NCBI GenBank assembly: GCA_025463925.1
Contig: JAODBK010000042.1
Location: 92,786 to 156,785, forward strand
Length of the DNA stretch: 64,000 nt
Direction of reading: 5' to 3'
Origin: Acidimicrobiales bacterium
GTDB taxonomy: Bacteria; Actinomycetota; Acidimicrobiia; Acidimicrobiales; AC-14
Shown here piece by piece: positions 33,015-44,812 of the stretch. Each line of letters starts with the position of its first letter. The stretch's first letter is position 1. Both the position numbers and the translations under genes were made by a program. The notes under the pieces were generated by a model. The model did not search any database. It saw only the letters and a program-made list of their open reading frames with translations, and was not told the DNA's origin.

Positions 33015-34619
33015 ATGCTGACGGAGCTCGCGGTGCGCGATCTCGGCGTCATCGCCGAGCTCTCGTTGGTGCTGGGACCGGGCATGACCGCGCTCACCGG
33101 CGAGACCGGTGCCGGCAAGACCCTGGTGGTCGAGGCGATCGAGCTGCTGATGGGCGGTCGGGCCGATCCGGTGCTGGTCCGGCCCGGTGCCGACGAGGCG
33201 GTCGTCGAGGGCCGCTTCGACATCGACGGCACCGAGGTCGTCGTCCGCCGGGTCGTGTCCGCGACCGGGCGCAGCCGCGCCTACCTCGACGGGCGGCTGG
33301 CGACCGCGGCCGAGGTGGCGTCGCTCGGCGCGCGGCTGGTGGACCTGCACGGGCAGCACGCGCACCAGGCGCTGCTGTCGGCGCGGGCGCAGCGGGCCGC
33401 GCTCGACGCGTTCGGTTCGGTGGACGGGGCGCCGCTGGCCGACGCCCGCGGCATCCTGGCGGCGGTCGACGAGGCGTTGGCCGCGCTCGGCGGCGACGAG
33501 CGGGCCCGCGCCCGCGAGATCGACCTGCTGCGCTTCCAGGTCGCCGAGCTCGACGCCGCCGCCCTCGCGGGCGCCGACGAGGATCGCGCCCTCGAAGCCG
33601 AGCAGGACCGCCTCGCCGACGCCGTCGCGCACCGCGATTCCGGCGCCGCGGCCCACCAGTTGCTGATCGACGACGAGGGTGCGACGGACGCGATCGGCGC
33701 CGCGCTCTCGGCGATCGCCGGCCGCGGTCCGTTCGCCGAGTTGGAGGCGCGGCTGCGGGACGTGGCCGCCGAGGTCGCCGACGTCGGGGCCGAGCTGCGG
33801 GCGGTGAGTGAGGGCATCGCGGACGATCCCGAGCGATTGGACGCGGTTCGGGCGCGCCGCCAGCTGCTGCACGAGCTGCGCCGGAAGTACGGCGCCACGC
33901 TGGCCGACGTGCTGGCCTTCGCCACCGACGCCCGAACGCGGTTGGCCGAGCTGGAGCAGCACGATCGCCGCGGCGCCGAGCTGGACGGCGAGCGAACGGT
34001 CGCGTCGGCCGCGGTGGCGAAGGCCGAGCGGGCCGTCCTCGCGGCCCGGCGGGCCGCGGCCCCGCGGCTGGCGGGCGCGGTCACCGCCCACCTCACCGCG
34101 CTGGCGATGGCGCGGGGCCGCCTCGAGGTTGCCGTCGGCGACGAGCCACCGGGCGACGACGTCACCTTTCTCCTGACGGCGAACGCCGGCGAGCCGGCGC
34201 TGCCGCTCACCAAGGTGGCGTCGGGCGGTGAGTTGGCGCGGACGATGCTGGCCCTGCGCCTGGCGGTGCCGAGACTGGTCGGCAGCGCCGGCACGTTGGT
34301 CTTCGACGAGGTCGACGCCGGCGTGGGCGGTGAGGCGGCGCTGGCGGTGGGTCGGGCGCTGTCGGCGCTCGCCGGCTCCAGCGGCCACCAGGTCCTGGTC
34401 GTGACCCATCTGCCGCAGGTGGCGGCGTTCGCCGACGAGCAGGTCGCGGTCACGAAGGACGAGCGCGGCGGTCGCACCGTGGCCGAGGCCCGCCGGCTCG
34501 CCGGCGACGAGCGAGTCGTCGAGCTGTCGCGCATGTTGTCGGGCCAGCCGGAGAGCGCGACGGCCCGCGACCACGCCGAGGAGCTGCTCGCCGTCGCGCA
34601 AGGGGAGCGGTCGAGATGA
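33015..34619 (+). CDS. recN: DNA repair protein RecN
   Basis: 534 residues, an SMC-like ATPase acting in double-strand break repair. Walker A is GETGAGKT (about 29-36). 'LHGQHAHQALLS' is at about 113-124. Coiled-coil arms fill about 150-350. The signature is 'KVASGGELARTMLALRLA' (about 397-414), Walker B is 'TLVFDEVDAGVGG' (about 427-439), and 'QVLVVTHLPQVAAFAD' follows. Slightly short for RecN but complete. The stop overlaps the steA start (ATGAG). Confidence 0.96.
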   Translation: MLTELAVRDLGVIAELSLVLGPGMTALTGETGAGKTLVVEAIELLMGGRADPVLVRPGADEAVVEGRFDIDGTEVVVRRVVSATGRSRAYLDGRLATAAEVASLGARLVDLHGQHAHQALLSARAQRAALDAFGSVDGAPLADARGILAAVDEALAALGGDERARAREIDLLRFQVAELDAAALAGADEDRALEAEQDRLADAVAHRDSGAAAHQLLIDDEGATDAIGAALSAIAGRGPFAELEARLRDVAAEVADVGAELRAVSEGIADDPERLDAVRARRQLLHELRRKYGATLADVLAFATDARTRLAELEQHDRRGAELDGERTVASAAVAKAERAVLAARRAAAPRLAGAVTAHLTALAMARGRLEVAVGDEPPGDDVTFLLTANAGEPALPLTKVASGGELARTMLALRLAVPRLVGSAGTLVFDEVDAGVGGEAALAVGRALSALAGSSGHQVLVVTHLPQVAAFADEQVAVTKDERGGRTVAEARRLAGDERVVELSRMLSGQPESATARDHAEELLAVAQGERSR

Positions 34620-35737
34620 GCGGGCCGCCGCCGATCGACGAGGTCGTCGGGCTGGCGCGGGTCGACCGGCGCACCAAGAACCTCATCCCGCGGCTGCAGA
34701 TCGGTGACGTGGTGGTGATCGACCACCGCGACCTCGACCGCATCGCGGCCGAAGGGTTGGTCGAGGCGCGACCGGCCGCGGTGATCAACGCCGCGCCGTC
34801 GGTGTCGGGCCGCTACGCGAACTACGGGCCCCTCCTGATCGTGGCCGCCGGCATCCCGTTGATCGACGAGGTCGGCCACGACGTCATGGACGCGGTGACC
34901 GATGGCCAGATGCTGCGCGTCGAGGGCGACCGCGTGCTGTTCGGCGAAGAGGTGATCGCGAAGGGCATCCGGCAGTCGATCGCGCAGCTCGAAGAGCGGA
35001 TCGAGGCGGCCAAGGCCGCGGTCGGCGAGGAGATCGAGCGCTTCGCCGAGAACACGCTGGCGTTCATGCGCCGCGAGCAGCATCTGCTCACCGACGCGCC
35101 CAACCTGCCGGCCCTGCGGACGCGCGTCGCCGGGCGCGACGTGCTGGTCGTGGTGCGGGGGCCCGACTACGAGGCCGACCTGGCCGCGCTCCGGTCGTAC
35201 ATCCGCGAGGTGCGGCCGGTGTTGATCGGGGTCGACGGCGGCGCCGACGCGCTGTGCAAGTGCGGGCTGACGCCCGACATCATCATCGGCGACTTCGACT
35301 CCGTCTCGGACGACGCGCTCCGGTCGGGCGCCGAGCTGATCGTGCACGCGTACCCCGGCGGTCTGGCGCCCGGCGCCGAGCGGCTGCAGGCCCTCGACGT
35401 GCCACACCTCATGCTCGAGGCCGCCGGCACCAGCGAGGACGTGGCGCTGCTGCTGGCCTTCGAGAAGGGCGCCGAGCTGATCGTCGCCGTCGGCGCCCAC
35501 GGGTCGATGGTGGACTTCCTCGACAAGGGGCGGCCCGGCATGGCGTCCACGTTCCTGACGCGGCTGAAGGTCGGGCCGATCCTCATGGACGCCAAGGGCG
35601 TGAACCGCCTGTACCGGAGCCGGGTGCACAAGGGCGACCTGGTGCTGCTGGTCGCGGCCGCGCTGTTCGCGGTGATCGTCATGGTGATGGTGTCAGAGCC
35701 GCTCCGCCTGTTCCTCAAGAGCCTCAGCTTCTCGTGA
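34616..35737 (+). CDS. steA: SteA-like cytokinetic ring protein
   Basis: 373 residues. The N-terminal region ('VDRRTKNLIPRLQIGDVVVIDH') and central thiamine-pyrophosphokinase-like fold ('VLIGVDGGADALCKCGLTPDIIIGDFDSVS', about 203-232) match SteA. The C-terminus has one membrane helix (about 342-360, LVLLVAAALFAVIVMVMV). In corynebacteria SteA with SteB localises to the septum and affects cell separation. The next gene is the SteB-like protein, then murJ, which supports an envelope or division role. Confidence 0.9.
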   Translation: MSGPPPIDEVVGLARVDRRTKNLIPRLQIGDVVVIDHRDLDRIAAEGLVEARPAAVINAAPSVSGRYANYGPLLIVAAGIPLIDEVGHDVMDAVTDGQMLRVEGDRVLFGEEVIAKGIRQSIAQLEERIEAAKAAVGEEIERFAENTLAFMRREQHLLTDAPNLPALRTRVAGRDVLVVVRGPDYEADLAALRSYIREVRPVLIGVDGGADALCKCGLTPDIIIGDFDSVSDDALRSGAELIVHAYPGGLAPGAERLQALDVPHLMLEAAGTSEDVALLLAFEKGAELIVAVGAHGSMVDFLDKGRPGMASTFLTRLKVGPILMDAKGVNRLYRSRVHKGDLVLLVAAALFAVIVMVMVSEPLRLFLKSLSFS

Positions 35738-35744
35738 CGCGCTG

Positions 35745-36647
35745 ATGGTCAACCTCCGATATCACGTGGTGTCCTTGGTCGCGGTGTTCCTGGCGCTCGG
35801 GGTCGGCATCGTCGTCGGCTCGACGGTGATCAAGCAGGGCGAGCTCAAGACGATCACCGACCGGCAGAACCGCCTCGAGCGCGACCTCAACAGCACGAGG
35901 ACGGAGAACCGCGCCCTCGGTTCGTTCATCGACCAGTCGCACGACCAGATGGTGCGGGGCCGGCTCAAGCGCGTCCCGGTCGTGGTCGTGAGCACCAAGG
36001 GTGTCGACGCCAAGCCGGTGCAGGACCTCCACCACCAGCTCGCGGTCGCCGAGGCCACCGATCACGGCACCTTGCTGTTCACCGGCAAGATGGCGCTCCG
36101 CTCGCCGGACGACGTCGCCGCCCTGGCGACGATGGTCGGCACCACGTCGACGGATCCCGACGTGGTGCGCCGGCTCGCCCTCGAACAGATCGCGAAAGCG
36201 ATGTCGGGCCTGGCGCCGACGTCGACGGTCCTCACCACGATGCGCGACGCCCACTTCATCGACTATTCGCCCATCCAGAACGGCCCGGCCACCCTCCCGC
36301 CGACGGCGACCGAGACGGTGCGGATGATCGTGGTGTCCGGTGCCGGCGCCGAGGTGGGTGACGACCTCGTTGCTTTGCCGTTCGCCCGGCTGCTCGGCCA
36401 GACGCCGGTCGGCGCGGTCGCGGTCGAGTCCGGCCGGGACACGCCCGGCGGGCGCGAGGTGTTCGTGGGGTTGCTGCGGCGTGACAAGGCTTCGGCGGCG
36501 CACCTCTCGACGGTCGACAACCTCGAGACCTGGCAAGGCCAGGTCGCGGCGGTGATGGCCGTCGACGACCTGCCGCGGTTCCGGTACGGCGACTACGGCG
36601 TCGCGCCGGACGCCAAGCTGCTGTTGCCGACCGCGCCGACACCATGA
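35745..36647 (+). CDS. steB: SteB/MctB-like protein
   Basis: 300 residues. 'MVNLRYHVVSLVAVFLALGVGIVVG' is the family's characteristic start: an uncleaved signal-anchor (about 8-28). A coiled coil (about 35-65) and an extracytoplasmic domain follow. The family is annotated both as the SteA partner in cell separation and as the copper transport protein MctB. Next to steA, and with no copper genes nearby, SteB is the better reading. The stop overlaps the murJ ATG. Confidence 0.87.
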   Translation: MVNLRYHVVSLVAVFLALGVGIVVGSTVIKQGELKTITDRQNRLERDLNSTRTENRALGSFIDQSHDQMVRGRLKRVPVVVVSTKGVDAKPVQDLHHQLAVAEATDHGTLLFTGKMALRSPDDVAALATMVGTTSTDPDVVRRLALEQIAKAMSGLAPTSTVLTTMRDAHFIDYSPIQNGPATLPPTATETVRMIVVSGAGAEVGDDLVALPFARLLGQTPVGAVAVESGRDTPGGREVFVGLLRRDKASAAHLSTVDNLETWQGQVAAVMAVDDLPRFRYGDYGVAPDAKLLLPTAPTP

Positions 36648-38050
36648 GTGCAACCGAGCCCGACGACCTGCTGCGGGCCACGGCTGCCATCACCGCCGGG
36701 AACGTCGCGTCGCGCATCACCGGGTTCGTGCGGGTGCTGGCGATCGCGGCCGCGCTCGGGACGACGTTCCTCGGCAACACCTACCAGAGCGCCAACCTGG
36801 TCTCGAACATCCTGTTCGAGCTGCTGGCTGCCGGGTTGTTGTCGTCGGTGCTGGTGCCGACGTTCGTCGGGTTGCTCGACGCCGGCCGACGCGACGAGGC
36901 CGAGCACGTGGCGGGCGCGCTGCTCGGCCTGGCGCTGACCGCGCTCGGCGTCGTCACGGCGATCGCGATGGTGGCGTCGCCGCTCGTGATGCGCGGGCTG
37001 ACGATCGCGGTCTCCGACGCCGCGGTGCGGCACCAGGAGATCCGGCTCGGCACCTTCTTCGTCGCCTTCTTCCTGCCGCAGGTGTTGCTGTACGCCGTCG
37101 GGGCGGTCGCGACCGCGTTGCTGCACGGCGACCGCCGGTTCTCGGCGCCGGCGTTCGCGCCCGTCGCCAACAATCTGGTGGTGATCGCGACGATGGCGGC
37201 CTACGTCGTCGTGCGGCACAGCCGGCATCCCGGGCTCGCGCTCACGACGGGGGAGCGGCTGCTGCTGGCCGCGGGCACCACCGCCGGCGTGCTGGCCATG
37301 ACGGTGGTGCCGGTGGTGACGGCGTGGCGGGCCGGTCTGCGACTGCGCCCGCGATGGGACCCGGGGCATCCGCTGGTGCGTTCGCTGGCCCGACCGGGCG
37401 CGTGGGCCGCCGGCTACCTCGCGCTGAACCAGCTGCTGATCGCGACCACCCTCGTACTGGCCAACCAGGTGGCCGGTGGCGTGGTCGCGTACCAGGTGGC
37501 GTTCCAGTTCTTCCTGCTGCCCAACGCGCTCCTCGCCAACCCGGTTTTCACCGCGCTGTACCCGGCGATGGCCGCCGACGCGAGTGCGGCGCGGTGGGCC
37601 GACTTCAACGCCACGTTGCGGCGGGGGATCCGCATGATCGCGGTCGGCATCGTTCCCTCCACGGTCGCGCTCATCGTGCTCGGCCGGCCGGTGCTGCACC
37701 TCATGCAGCTCGGCGCCTTCAACCGGGCCGGCGCCACCCTCACCGCCCGCGTGCTGGTGGCGTACGCGGTCGGCCTCCTCGGGTACGCGTGCTTCCAGCT
37801 GCTGACCCGCGCGTCGTACGCGACCGGCGACATCCGCACTCCGACCCTCGTCAACCTCGGGCTCACCCTTGGTGGGTCGGCGCTGATGCTGGTGCTCTTC
37901 GCGGCGGCGTCGGGCGGCCAGCGCGTCGTCAACCTCGGGTGGGCCCATTCGCTGGCGATGACGGCGGGGGCGATCGCGTTGGGGATCGCGGTGCGGGCGC
38001 GGGCCCACGGCGCACCACCGACCTCGACCAAGGTCGAGGCGCACGCGTGA
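36644..38050 (+). CDS. murJ: Lipid II flippase MurJ
   Basis: 468 residues, about 14 membrane helices of the MviN/MurJ fold. The opening 'ATAAITAGNVASRITGFVRVLAIAAALG', then 'NLVSNILFELLAAGLLSSVLVP' (about 46-67) are typical. 'FFLLPNALLANPVFTALYPAMA' and 'RASYATGDIRTPTLVNLGLTL' are at about 286-307 and 388-408. Moves lipid-linked peptidoglycan precursors across the membrane. Overlaps steB and the next gene by 4 bases each. Confidence 0.93.
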   Translation: MSATEPDDLLRATAAITAGNVASRITGFVRVLAIAAALGTTFLGNTYQSANLVSNILFELLAAGLLSSVLVPTFVGLLDAGRRDEAEHVAGALLGLALTALGVVTAIAMVASPLVMRGLTIAVSDAAVRHQEIRLGTFFVAFFLPQVLLYAVGAVATALLHGDRRFSAPAFAPVANNLVVIATMAAYVVVRHSRHPGLALTTGERLLLAAGTTAGVLAMTVVPVVTAWRAGLRLRPRWDPGHPLVRSLARPGAWAAGYLALNQLLIATTLVLANQVAGGVVAYQVAFQFFLLPNALLANPVFTALYPAMAADASAARWADFNATLRRGIRMIAVGIVPSTVALIVLGRPVLHLMQLGAFNRAGATLTARVLVAYAVGLLGYACFQLLTRASYATGDIRTPTLVNLGLTLGGSALMLVLFAAASGGQRVVNLGWAHSLAMTAGAIALGIAVRARAHGAPPTSTKVEAHA

Positions 38051-40647
38051 GGGTGGTCGCCCTCGTCCCGGCCAAGGACCGGGGCGACTCGGTGGTCGCG
38101 GCCGTGTCGGCGCTGGTGGCGGCGGACCAGGTGGCGCGTGTCGTGGTGATCGACGACGGGTCGACCGACGACACCGCGGCCGCGGCTGCCGGTGCCGGGG
38201 CGACGGTCGTCCGGCTCCCGGCGAACGTCGGCAAGGGCGGCGCGATCGCGGCGGGGATCGCGGCCGCGCCCGACGCCGACGTCTACCTGCTCGTCGATGC
38301 CGACGTCGGCGCCAGCGCGTCCGGCGCGCTGGCGCTGGTCCCGCCGGTGGTCGAGGGGCGCGCCGACATGGCGATCGGCGTGCTGCCACCCGCCGGGCGG
38401 CGAGGCGGCCTGGGCCGGGTGCGGCGCCTCGCCGCGACCGGCATCCGGCGGGCCTGCGGCTTCGATGCCGCGGCGCCCTTGTCGGGCCAGCGCGCGGTGC
38501 GCGGCGCGCTCCTCCGGTCACTCGCGCCGGCGCCACGGTTCGGGCTCGAGACGGCCATGACGATCGACGCGGTGCGGGCCGGCGCCCGCGTCGTCGAGCT
38601 GCCGGTCGCCATGGACCACCGGCACACCGGGCGGGGCGCCGGCGGGTTCCGGCACCGCGCCGGCCAGGGGCTCGACATCGTGCGGGCGTTGTGGCCGCGG
38701 GTCACCACCGAAGGCCAGCGGATCTCCGCGATCGTCGCCGCGGCGGTGCTGATCGCGATGGCCGGCTTCTGGACGTCGGCCCACTGGGAGGCGCCGAGCC
38801 GGCCGCTGGTCGCAGCCGGAGCCGTGACGCGCGTGGTGCTGCTCGGCCTGCCGGGCCTCTCGTGGGACGACATCGACCGCGGCCGGGTGCCCAACTTCGT
38901 CGCGCTCTCGGAGCGGGGCGCCCTCGGCGCCATGACGGTGCGCACCATCTCCACCAACGCCTCGCCGCTCGAGGCGTACGCGTCGCTCGGCGCGGGGACT
39001 CGGGTGAAGGCGACCGACTCGAGCGACATCGCCATGATCACGCGGCAGAACCGCGGCCAGCACCTGGCCAGCCAGCCGGGCGCGCTCGGGGATGCGCTCC
39101 ATCGCGCCAGCGTCACCACCGCGGCATCGGGCGACGCGCTCGCCGCCCTCGCCGATCGCTCCGGTCGGGTCGACGGGTCTCCGTCGGCCGAAGTCCGCGC
39201 CATCGACCTCGGCTCGCCGCCGCCGGCGGCCGATGCCGAACTGGGCCGGATCGCGGCGTCGATCCCACCCGACACGTTGGTGATCGCGTTCGCGCCGACG
39301 CCACCCGGCAGGGACTGGCACCTCGGACCGGTCGCCGTCACCGGCCCGGGGGTGCCACGCGGCCGGCTGATGTCGCCGTCGACGCGCCGCGCCGGCCTGG
39401 TGACGCTCACCGATGTCGGGCCGACGGTGATGGCGGCGTTGGGCCGGGCGACGCCGAGCGGGATGATCGGCCACGCGATGCGCGTGCACCCGGAGCGCGC
39501 GCCGTCGTTCGCGGCGTCGCACGAGCTCGACCGCGGCGCCGCGCTGCGTGACCACGTGAACGGACCGGTGACCCTCACGTACGTCATCTTCCAGTGTGTG
39601 ATCTACCTCCTGACGCTGGCGGCGTTCGCGTGGCGCGGCGGCGTTGGCCGCGTCGGCCCGGCGCTGCGACTGGTGGTGCTGCTGATCGCGGCCTTCCCGC
39701 TGGCCACCTTTCTGCTCCGCGTGGTGCCGAACATGGCCGGCCTCGGCGATGTCGGTGGAGTCGCCGCGATCCTCGCCATCGACCTCGTGCTCATCGCGCT
39801 GGCCACGCGCGCCCGGCGGCGACCACTGGCGCCGTTGTCGTGGGTGCTGGGTGCGACCGCGTGGGTGATCATGATCGACGTCGCCACCGGTGCCCGCCTG
39901 CAGACGAACAGCATCATGGGCTACTCGCCGACGACCTCGTCCCGGTTCTTCGGCGTCGGGAACGCGGCGTTCGCCATCCTCGCGTCCACCGCGGTGCTCG
40001 CCGCCGGCCTGCACCTGGTGCACGCGCCGCGGCGGAAGGAGGCGCTGGTCGCGGTGGCGGCGTTCTTCGCGATCGTCGTGCTGACCGATGGTGCGCCCAC
40101 GATCGGTGACGATGTCGGCGGCATCCTCACCCTCGTTCCCGTGCTCGGGCTGACCCTCATCGCGCTGAGCGGCCGAAAGCTGCGATGGCGAGCGGTCGCC
40201 CTGGCGGCCGCGGCCACCGTCGCGATCGTCGCGCTGGCCGCGGGCGTCGACCTGCTGCGAGCGCCCGAGTCGCGAACCCACCTCGGGCGCTTCGTGGCCG
40301 ATCTGTTCGACGGCGGCTCATCGCCCGGCCGGACGACCATCGCCCGCAAGATGGCCACCAACGCGCGAGTGTTGACGTCATCGGTGTGGACCATGATCAT
40401 CGTCGTGATCGCCGCCTTCTCGCTCGGCCTGCTGGCGATGCGGCGCCGGTTCAACGATCTGCTGCCGCCCGATTCGCCCCACCGCGTCGTCGTGACCGCG
40501 GCGTTTGCCGTCGGGATCCTCGGCTCCCTCGTCAACGACTCCGGCGTCGTCGTCACCGCGCTCGTCTTCGTATTCGTCGGCCCCTACCTCACGTTGCTCG
40601 CGCTCGCGACGGGTGGGAGTGAAGCGCACGAGGTCGTCGACCCATGA
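38047..40647 (+). CDS. Fused family-2 glycosyltransferase and alkaline-phosphatase-like polytopic membrane protein
   Basis: 866 residues from a GTG that overlaps the murJ stop (GTGA). Residues about 1-225 are a GT2 domain: 'VVVIDDGSTDDTAAAAAGAG', 'LPANVGKGGAIAAGIAAAPD', 'VYLLVDADVG'. A membrane helix (about 236-252) then leads to an extracytoplasmic AlkP-like domain (about 260-510) with 'RVVLLGLPGLSWDDIDRG', 'FVALSERGALGAMTVRTI' and a 'TDVGPTVMAALG' ending. About ten membrane helices make up the rest. One uninterrupted frame. May attach a sugar to a lipid and process a phospho-linked product; inferred. Confidence 0.85.
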   Translation: MRVVALVPAKDRGDSVVAAVSALVAADQVARVVVIDDGSTDDTAAAAAGAGATVVRLPANVGKGGAIAAGIAAAPDADVYLLVDADVGASASGALALVPPVVEGRADMAIGVLPPAGRRGGLGRVRRLAATGIRRACGFDAAAPLSGQRAVRGALLRSLAPAPRFGLETAMTIDAVRAGARVVELPVAMDHRHTGRGAGGFRHRAGQGLDIVRALWPRVTTEGQRISAIVAAAVLIAMAGFWTSAHWEAPSRPLVAAGAVTRVVLLGLPGLSWDDIDRGRVPNFVALSERGALGAMTVRTISTNASPLEAYASLGAGTRVKATDSSDIAMITRQNRGQHLASQPGALGDALHRASVTTAASGDALAALADRSGRVDGSPSAEVRAIDLGSPPPAADAELGRIAASIPPDTLVIAFAPTPPGRDWHLGPVAVTGPGVPRGRLMSPSTRRAGLVTLTDVGPTVMAALGRATPSGMIGHAMRVHPERAPSFAASHELDRGAALRDHVNGPVTLTYVIFQCVIYLLTLAAFAWRGGVGRVGPALRLVVLLIAAFPLATFLLRVVPNMAGLGDVGGVAAILAIDLVLIALATRARRRPLAPLSWVLGATAWVIMIDVATGARLQTNSIMGYSPTTSSRFFGVGNAAFAILASTAVLAAGLHLVHAPRRKEALVAVAAFFAIVVLTDGAPTIGDDVGGILTLVPVLGLTLIALSGRKLRWRAVALAAAATVAIVALAAGVDLLRAPESRTHLGRFVADLFDGGSSPGRTTIARKMATNARVLTSSVWTMIIVVIAAFSLGLLAMRRRFNDLLPPDSPHRVVVTAAFAVGILGSLVNDSGVVVTALVFVFVGPYLTLLALATGGSEAHEVVDP

Positions 40648-41495
40648 CGGTCCTGCTGGCGGCGGGGGTGGGATTCCTCGCCGGCCGGTTGACGTGGGTG
40701 TGGATGCGGCCCTCGTTCGTGGGCCCGACGTTCGAGCGTGACAACTACCGGCAGAAGCGGATCCCGACCGCCGCGGGTGTCGCGCTCCCGATCGCGCTGG
40801 TGCTGGTCGAGGGCGGCCGGGCATTGGCCGGCGCGTTCGGCCTGCTCGACGGGCACCACCAAGGCGTGCTCAACGGCGCCCGCGCCATCACGCTGCTCGT
40901 CGCCGTCGGCTTCGGCCTGCTCGGGGCGCTCGACGACCTCGCCGGCACGGGTGACCCGCGTGGCTTCCGCGGTCACGTCGCGTCGCTGGCCGGCGGGCGC
41001 CTCACCAGCGGCGGGCTGAAGCTCGTCGGCGGCGCGACGCTGGCCCTCGTCGTCGCCCGGCCGGCCGGTGGCGCAACCGGCGGCCGTCTGGTCGCCGACG
41101 CGGCGTTGATCGCGCTGTCGGCGAACCTCGGCAACCTGCTCGACCGCGCGCCGGGCCGCATCCTCAAGTCGAGCTTCGTGGCATTCGCGGCATTGGCGAT
41201 CGTGACCGCGTTCGACCGGCGGCTCGTCGGGCCCGCGGTGGTGGTGGGCGCCGGGCTCGGGCTCATCCTCGACGACCTGCACGAGCGGGTGATGCTCGGC
41301 GACGCCGGCGCCAACGTGCTCGGCGCGGTACTCGGGCTGTCGGTCGTCCTCACCGGCACGACCACCGCCCGCACCGCGTGCCTCGGGATCGTGCTCGCGC
41401 TCAACCTGCTGGCCGAGCTCGTGAGCTTCAGCCGAGTCATCGACGCGGTGCCGTTCTTCCGCGCCATCGACGTGTTGGGGCGCCGAGCGCGGTAG
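40644..41495 (+). CDS. MraY/WecA-like phosphosugar-transferase family (GT4) membrane protein
   Basis: 283 residues with about ten membrane helices. Family signs: 'RQKRIPTAAGVALPIAL' (about 33-49), 'FGLLGALDDLAGTG' (about 91-104, DD pair), 'ALSANLGNLLDRAPGR' (about 156-171) and 'VMLGDAGANVLGAVLG' (about 216-231). These motifs are typical of polyprenyl-phosphate phosphosugar transferases but the protein is shorter than MraY. It starts within the stop of the GT2/AlkP gene, so both likely work on the same polyprenyl-linked glycan. Confidence 0.85.
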   Translation: MTVLLAAGVGFLAGRLTWVWMRPSFVGPTFERDNYRQKRIPTAAGVALPIALVLVEGGRALAGAFGLLDGHHQGVLNGARAITLLVAVGFGLLGALDDLAGTGDPRGFRGHVASLAGGRLTSGGLKLVGGATLALVVARPAGGATGGRLVADAALIALSANLGNLLDRAPGRILKSSFVAFAALAIVTAFDRRLVGPAVVVGAGLGLILDDLHERVMLGDAGANVLGAVLGLSVVLTGTTTARTACLGIVLALNLLAELVSFSRVIDAVPFFRAIDVLGRRAR

Positions 41496-41498
41496 GGT
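41493..41498 (+). promoter_or_regulatory. -10 hexamer for pyrG
   Basis: TAGGGT, 8 bases before the GTG at 41507; leaderless-type spacing. Confidence 0.5.
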
Positions 41499-41500
41499 GA

Positions 41501-43667
<2,167 letters not shown>

Positions 43668-43687
43668 TTCATCGCGGCCGGCGCCAC

Positions 43688-43693
43688 TACCGT
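43688..43693 (+). promoter_or_regulatory. -10 hexamer for alanine dehydrogenase
   Basis: TACCGT, 6 bases before the GTG at 43700; leaderless-type spacing. Confidence 0.45.
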
Positions 43694-43699
43694 GATCTC

Positions 43700-44812
43700 G
43701 TGATCGTGGGGGTGCCGGCCGAGGTCAAGACGGCCGAGAGCCGGGTGGCGATGACGCCCGACGGCGTGCGGGAGCTCACCTCGCACGGCCACCAGGTGCT
43801 CGTGCAGGAAGGGGCGGGGGCCGGCTCGTCGATCGGCGACGCCGACTTCGAGCTGGCGGGCGCCCGGCTCGTCACCGGTGCCGCCGACGCATGGGCGGCC
43901 GAGCTGGTGGTGAAAGTGAAGGAGCCGCAGCCGTCCGAGTTCGACTTCCTGCGGGCCGACCTCGTGCTGTTCACCTACCTGCACCTGGCGGCGTACCCCG
44001 AGGTCGCCAAGGCGCTGCTCGCCGCCGGAGCCACCGCCGTCGCCTACGAGACGGTGCAGCTGGCCGACGGGTCGCTGCCACTGCTGGCGCCCATGAGCGA
44101 GGTCGCCGGTCGCATGGCGACGCAGATCGGCGCGCACTACCTCGAATCACCCAACGGCGGCCGCGGCGTGCTGCTCGGTGGCGCGCCCGGGGTCCGCCCG
44201 GCGCGGGTCGTCGTGCTCGGCGCCGGGAACGTCGGATGGAACGCGGCGTGGATCGCGCAGGGCATGGAGGCCGAGGTCCTCCTGCTCGACAAGAATCTCG
44301 ACCGCCTGCGGTTCGTCGACCAGATCCACAAGGGCCGCATCATGACGCTGGCGTCCAACCGCGGCGCGGTCGAACGGGCGGTGGCCGGCGCCGACCTGCT
44401 GATCGGCGCGGTGCTGGTCGCGGGCGGCCGGGCGCCGCTCGTCGTCACCGAGGAGATGGTCGCCGGCATGAAGGCCGGTGCGGTGATCGTCGACGTCGCC
44501 GTCGACCAGGGCGGGTGCATCGCGACCACCCACGAGACGACGCACGACGACCCGGTGTACGAGGACCACGGCGTCGTGCACTACGCGGTCGGCAACATGC
44601 CAGGCGCGGTGCCGCACACGTCGACGTACGCGCTGACCAATGCCACGCTTCCGTACGTGCTGGAGGTCGCCGAGCGCGGCGTCGCCGGCGCCGCCCGGCG
44701 CGATCCCACGTTGCTGGCCGGGCTCAACACCGTGGCCGGGCGGGTGACCAACGCCGCGGTGGCCGAAGCCCTCGGTGTCGACGTCGCCGCGCCGCTCGCG
44801 TGCCTGACGTAA
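43700..44812 (+). CDS. ald: Alanine dehydrogenase
   Basis: 370 residues, the full family length. 'VGVPAEVKTAESRVAMTPDGV' (N-terminus), 'VVKVKEPQPSEF' (catalytic Lys, about 74), 'LHLAAYPEVAKALL' (catalytic His, about 95), 'LLAPMSEVAGRMA', 'VVLGAGNVGWNAAWIAQGM' (NAD fold, about 170-188) and 'GAVPHTSTYALTNATLPY' near the C-terminus. Interconverts L-alanine and pyruvate plus ammonia using NAD. The stop overlaps the xerD start region by 13 bases. Confidence 0.96.
   Translation: MIVGVPAEVKTAESRVAMTPDGVRELTSHGHQVLVQEGAGAGSSIGDADFELAGARLVTGAADAWAAELVVKVKEPQPSEFDFLRADLVLFTYLHLAAYPEVAKALLAAGATAVAYETVQLADGSLPLLAPMSEVAGRMATQIGAHYLESPNGGRGVLLGGAPGVRPARVVVLGAGNVGWNAAWIAQGMEAEVLLLDKNLDRLRFVDQIHKGRIMTLASNRGAVERAVAGADLLIGAVLVAGGRAPLVVTEEMVAGMKAGAVIVDVAVDQGGCIATTHETTHDDPVYEDHGVVHYAVGNMPGAVPHTSTYALTNATLPYVLEVAERGVAGAARRDPTLLAGLNTVAGRVTNAAVAEALGVDVAAPLACLT

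Noticed and set aside
31065..34601. Very long open frame on the minus strand (over 1,100 codons) opposite tlyA-nadK-recN
   Set aside because: It is a high-GC shadow: the plus strand carries tlyA, nadK and recN with full motifs, and the antisense protein is Arg/Gly/Asp-rich without any recognisable domain.
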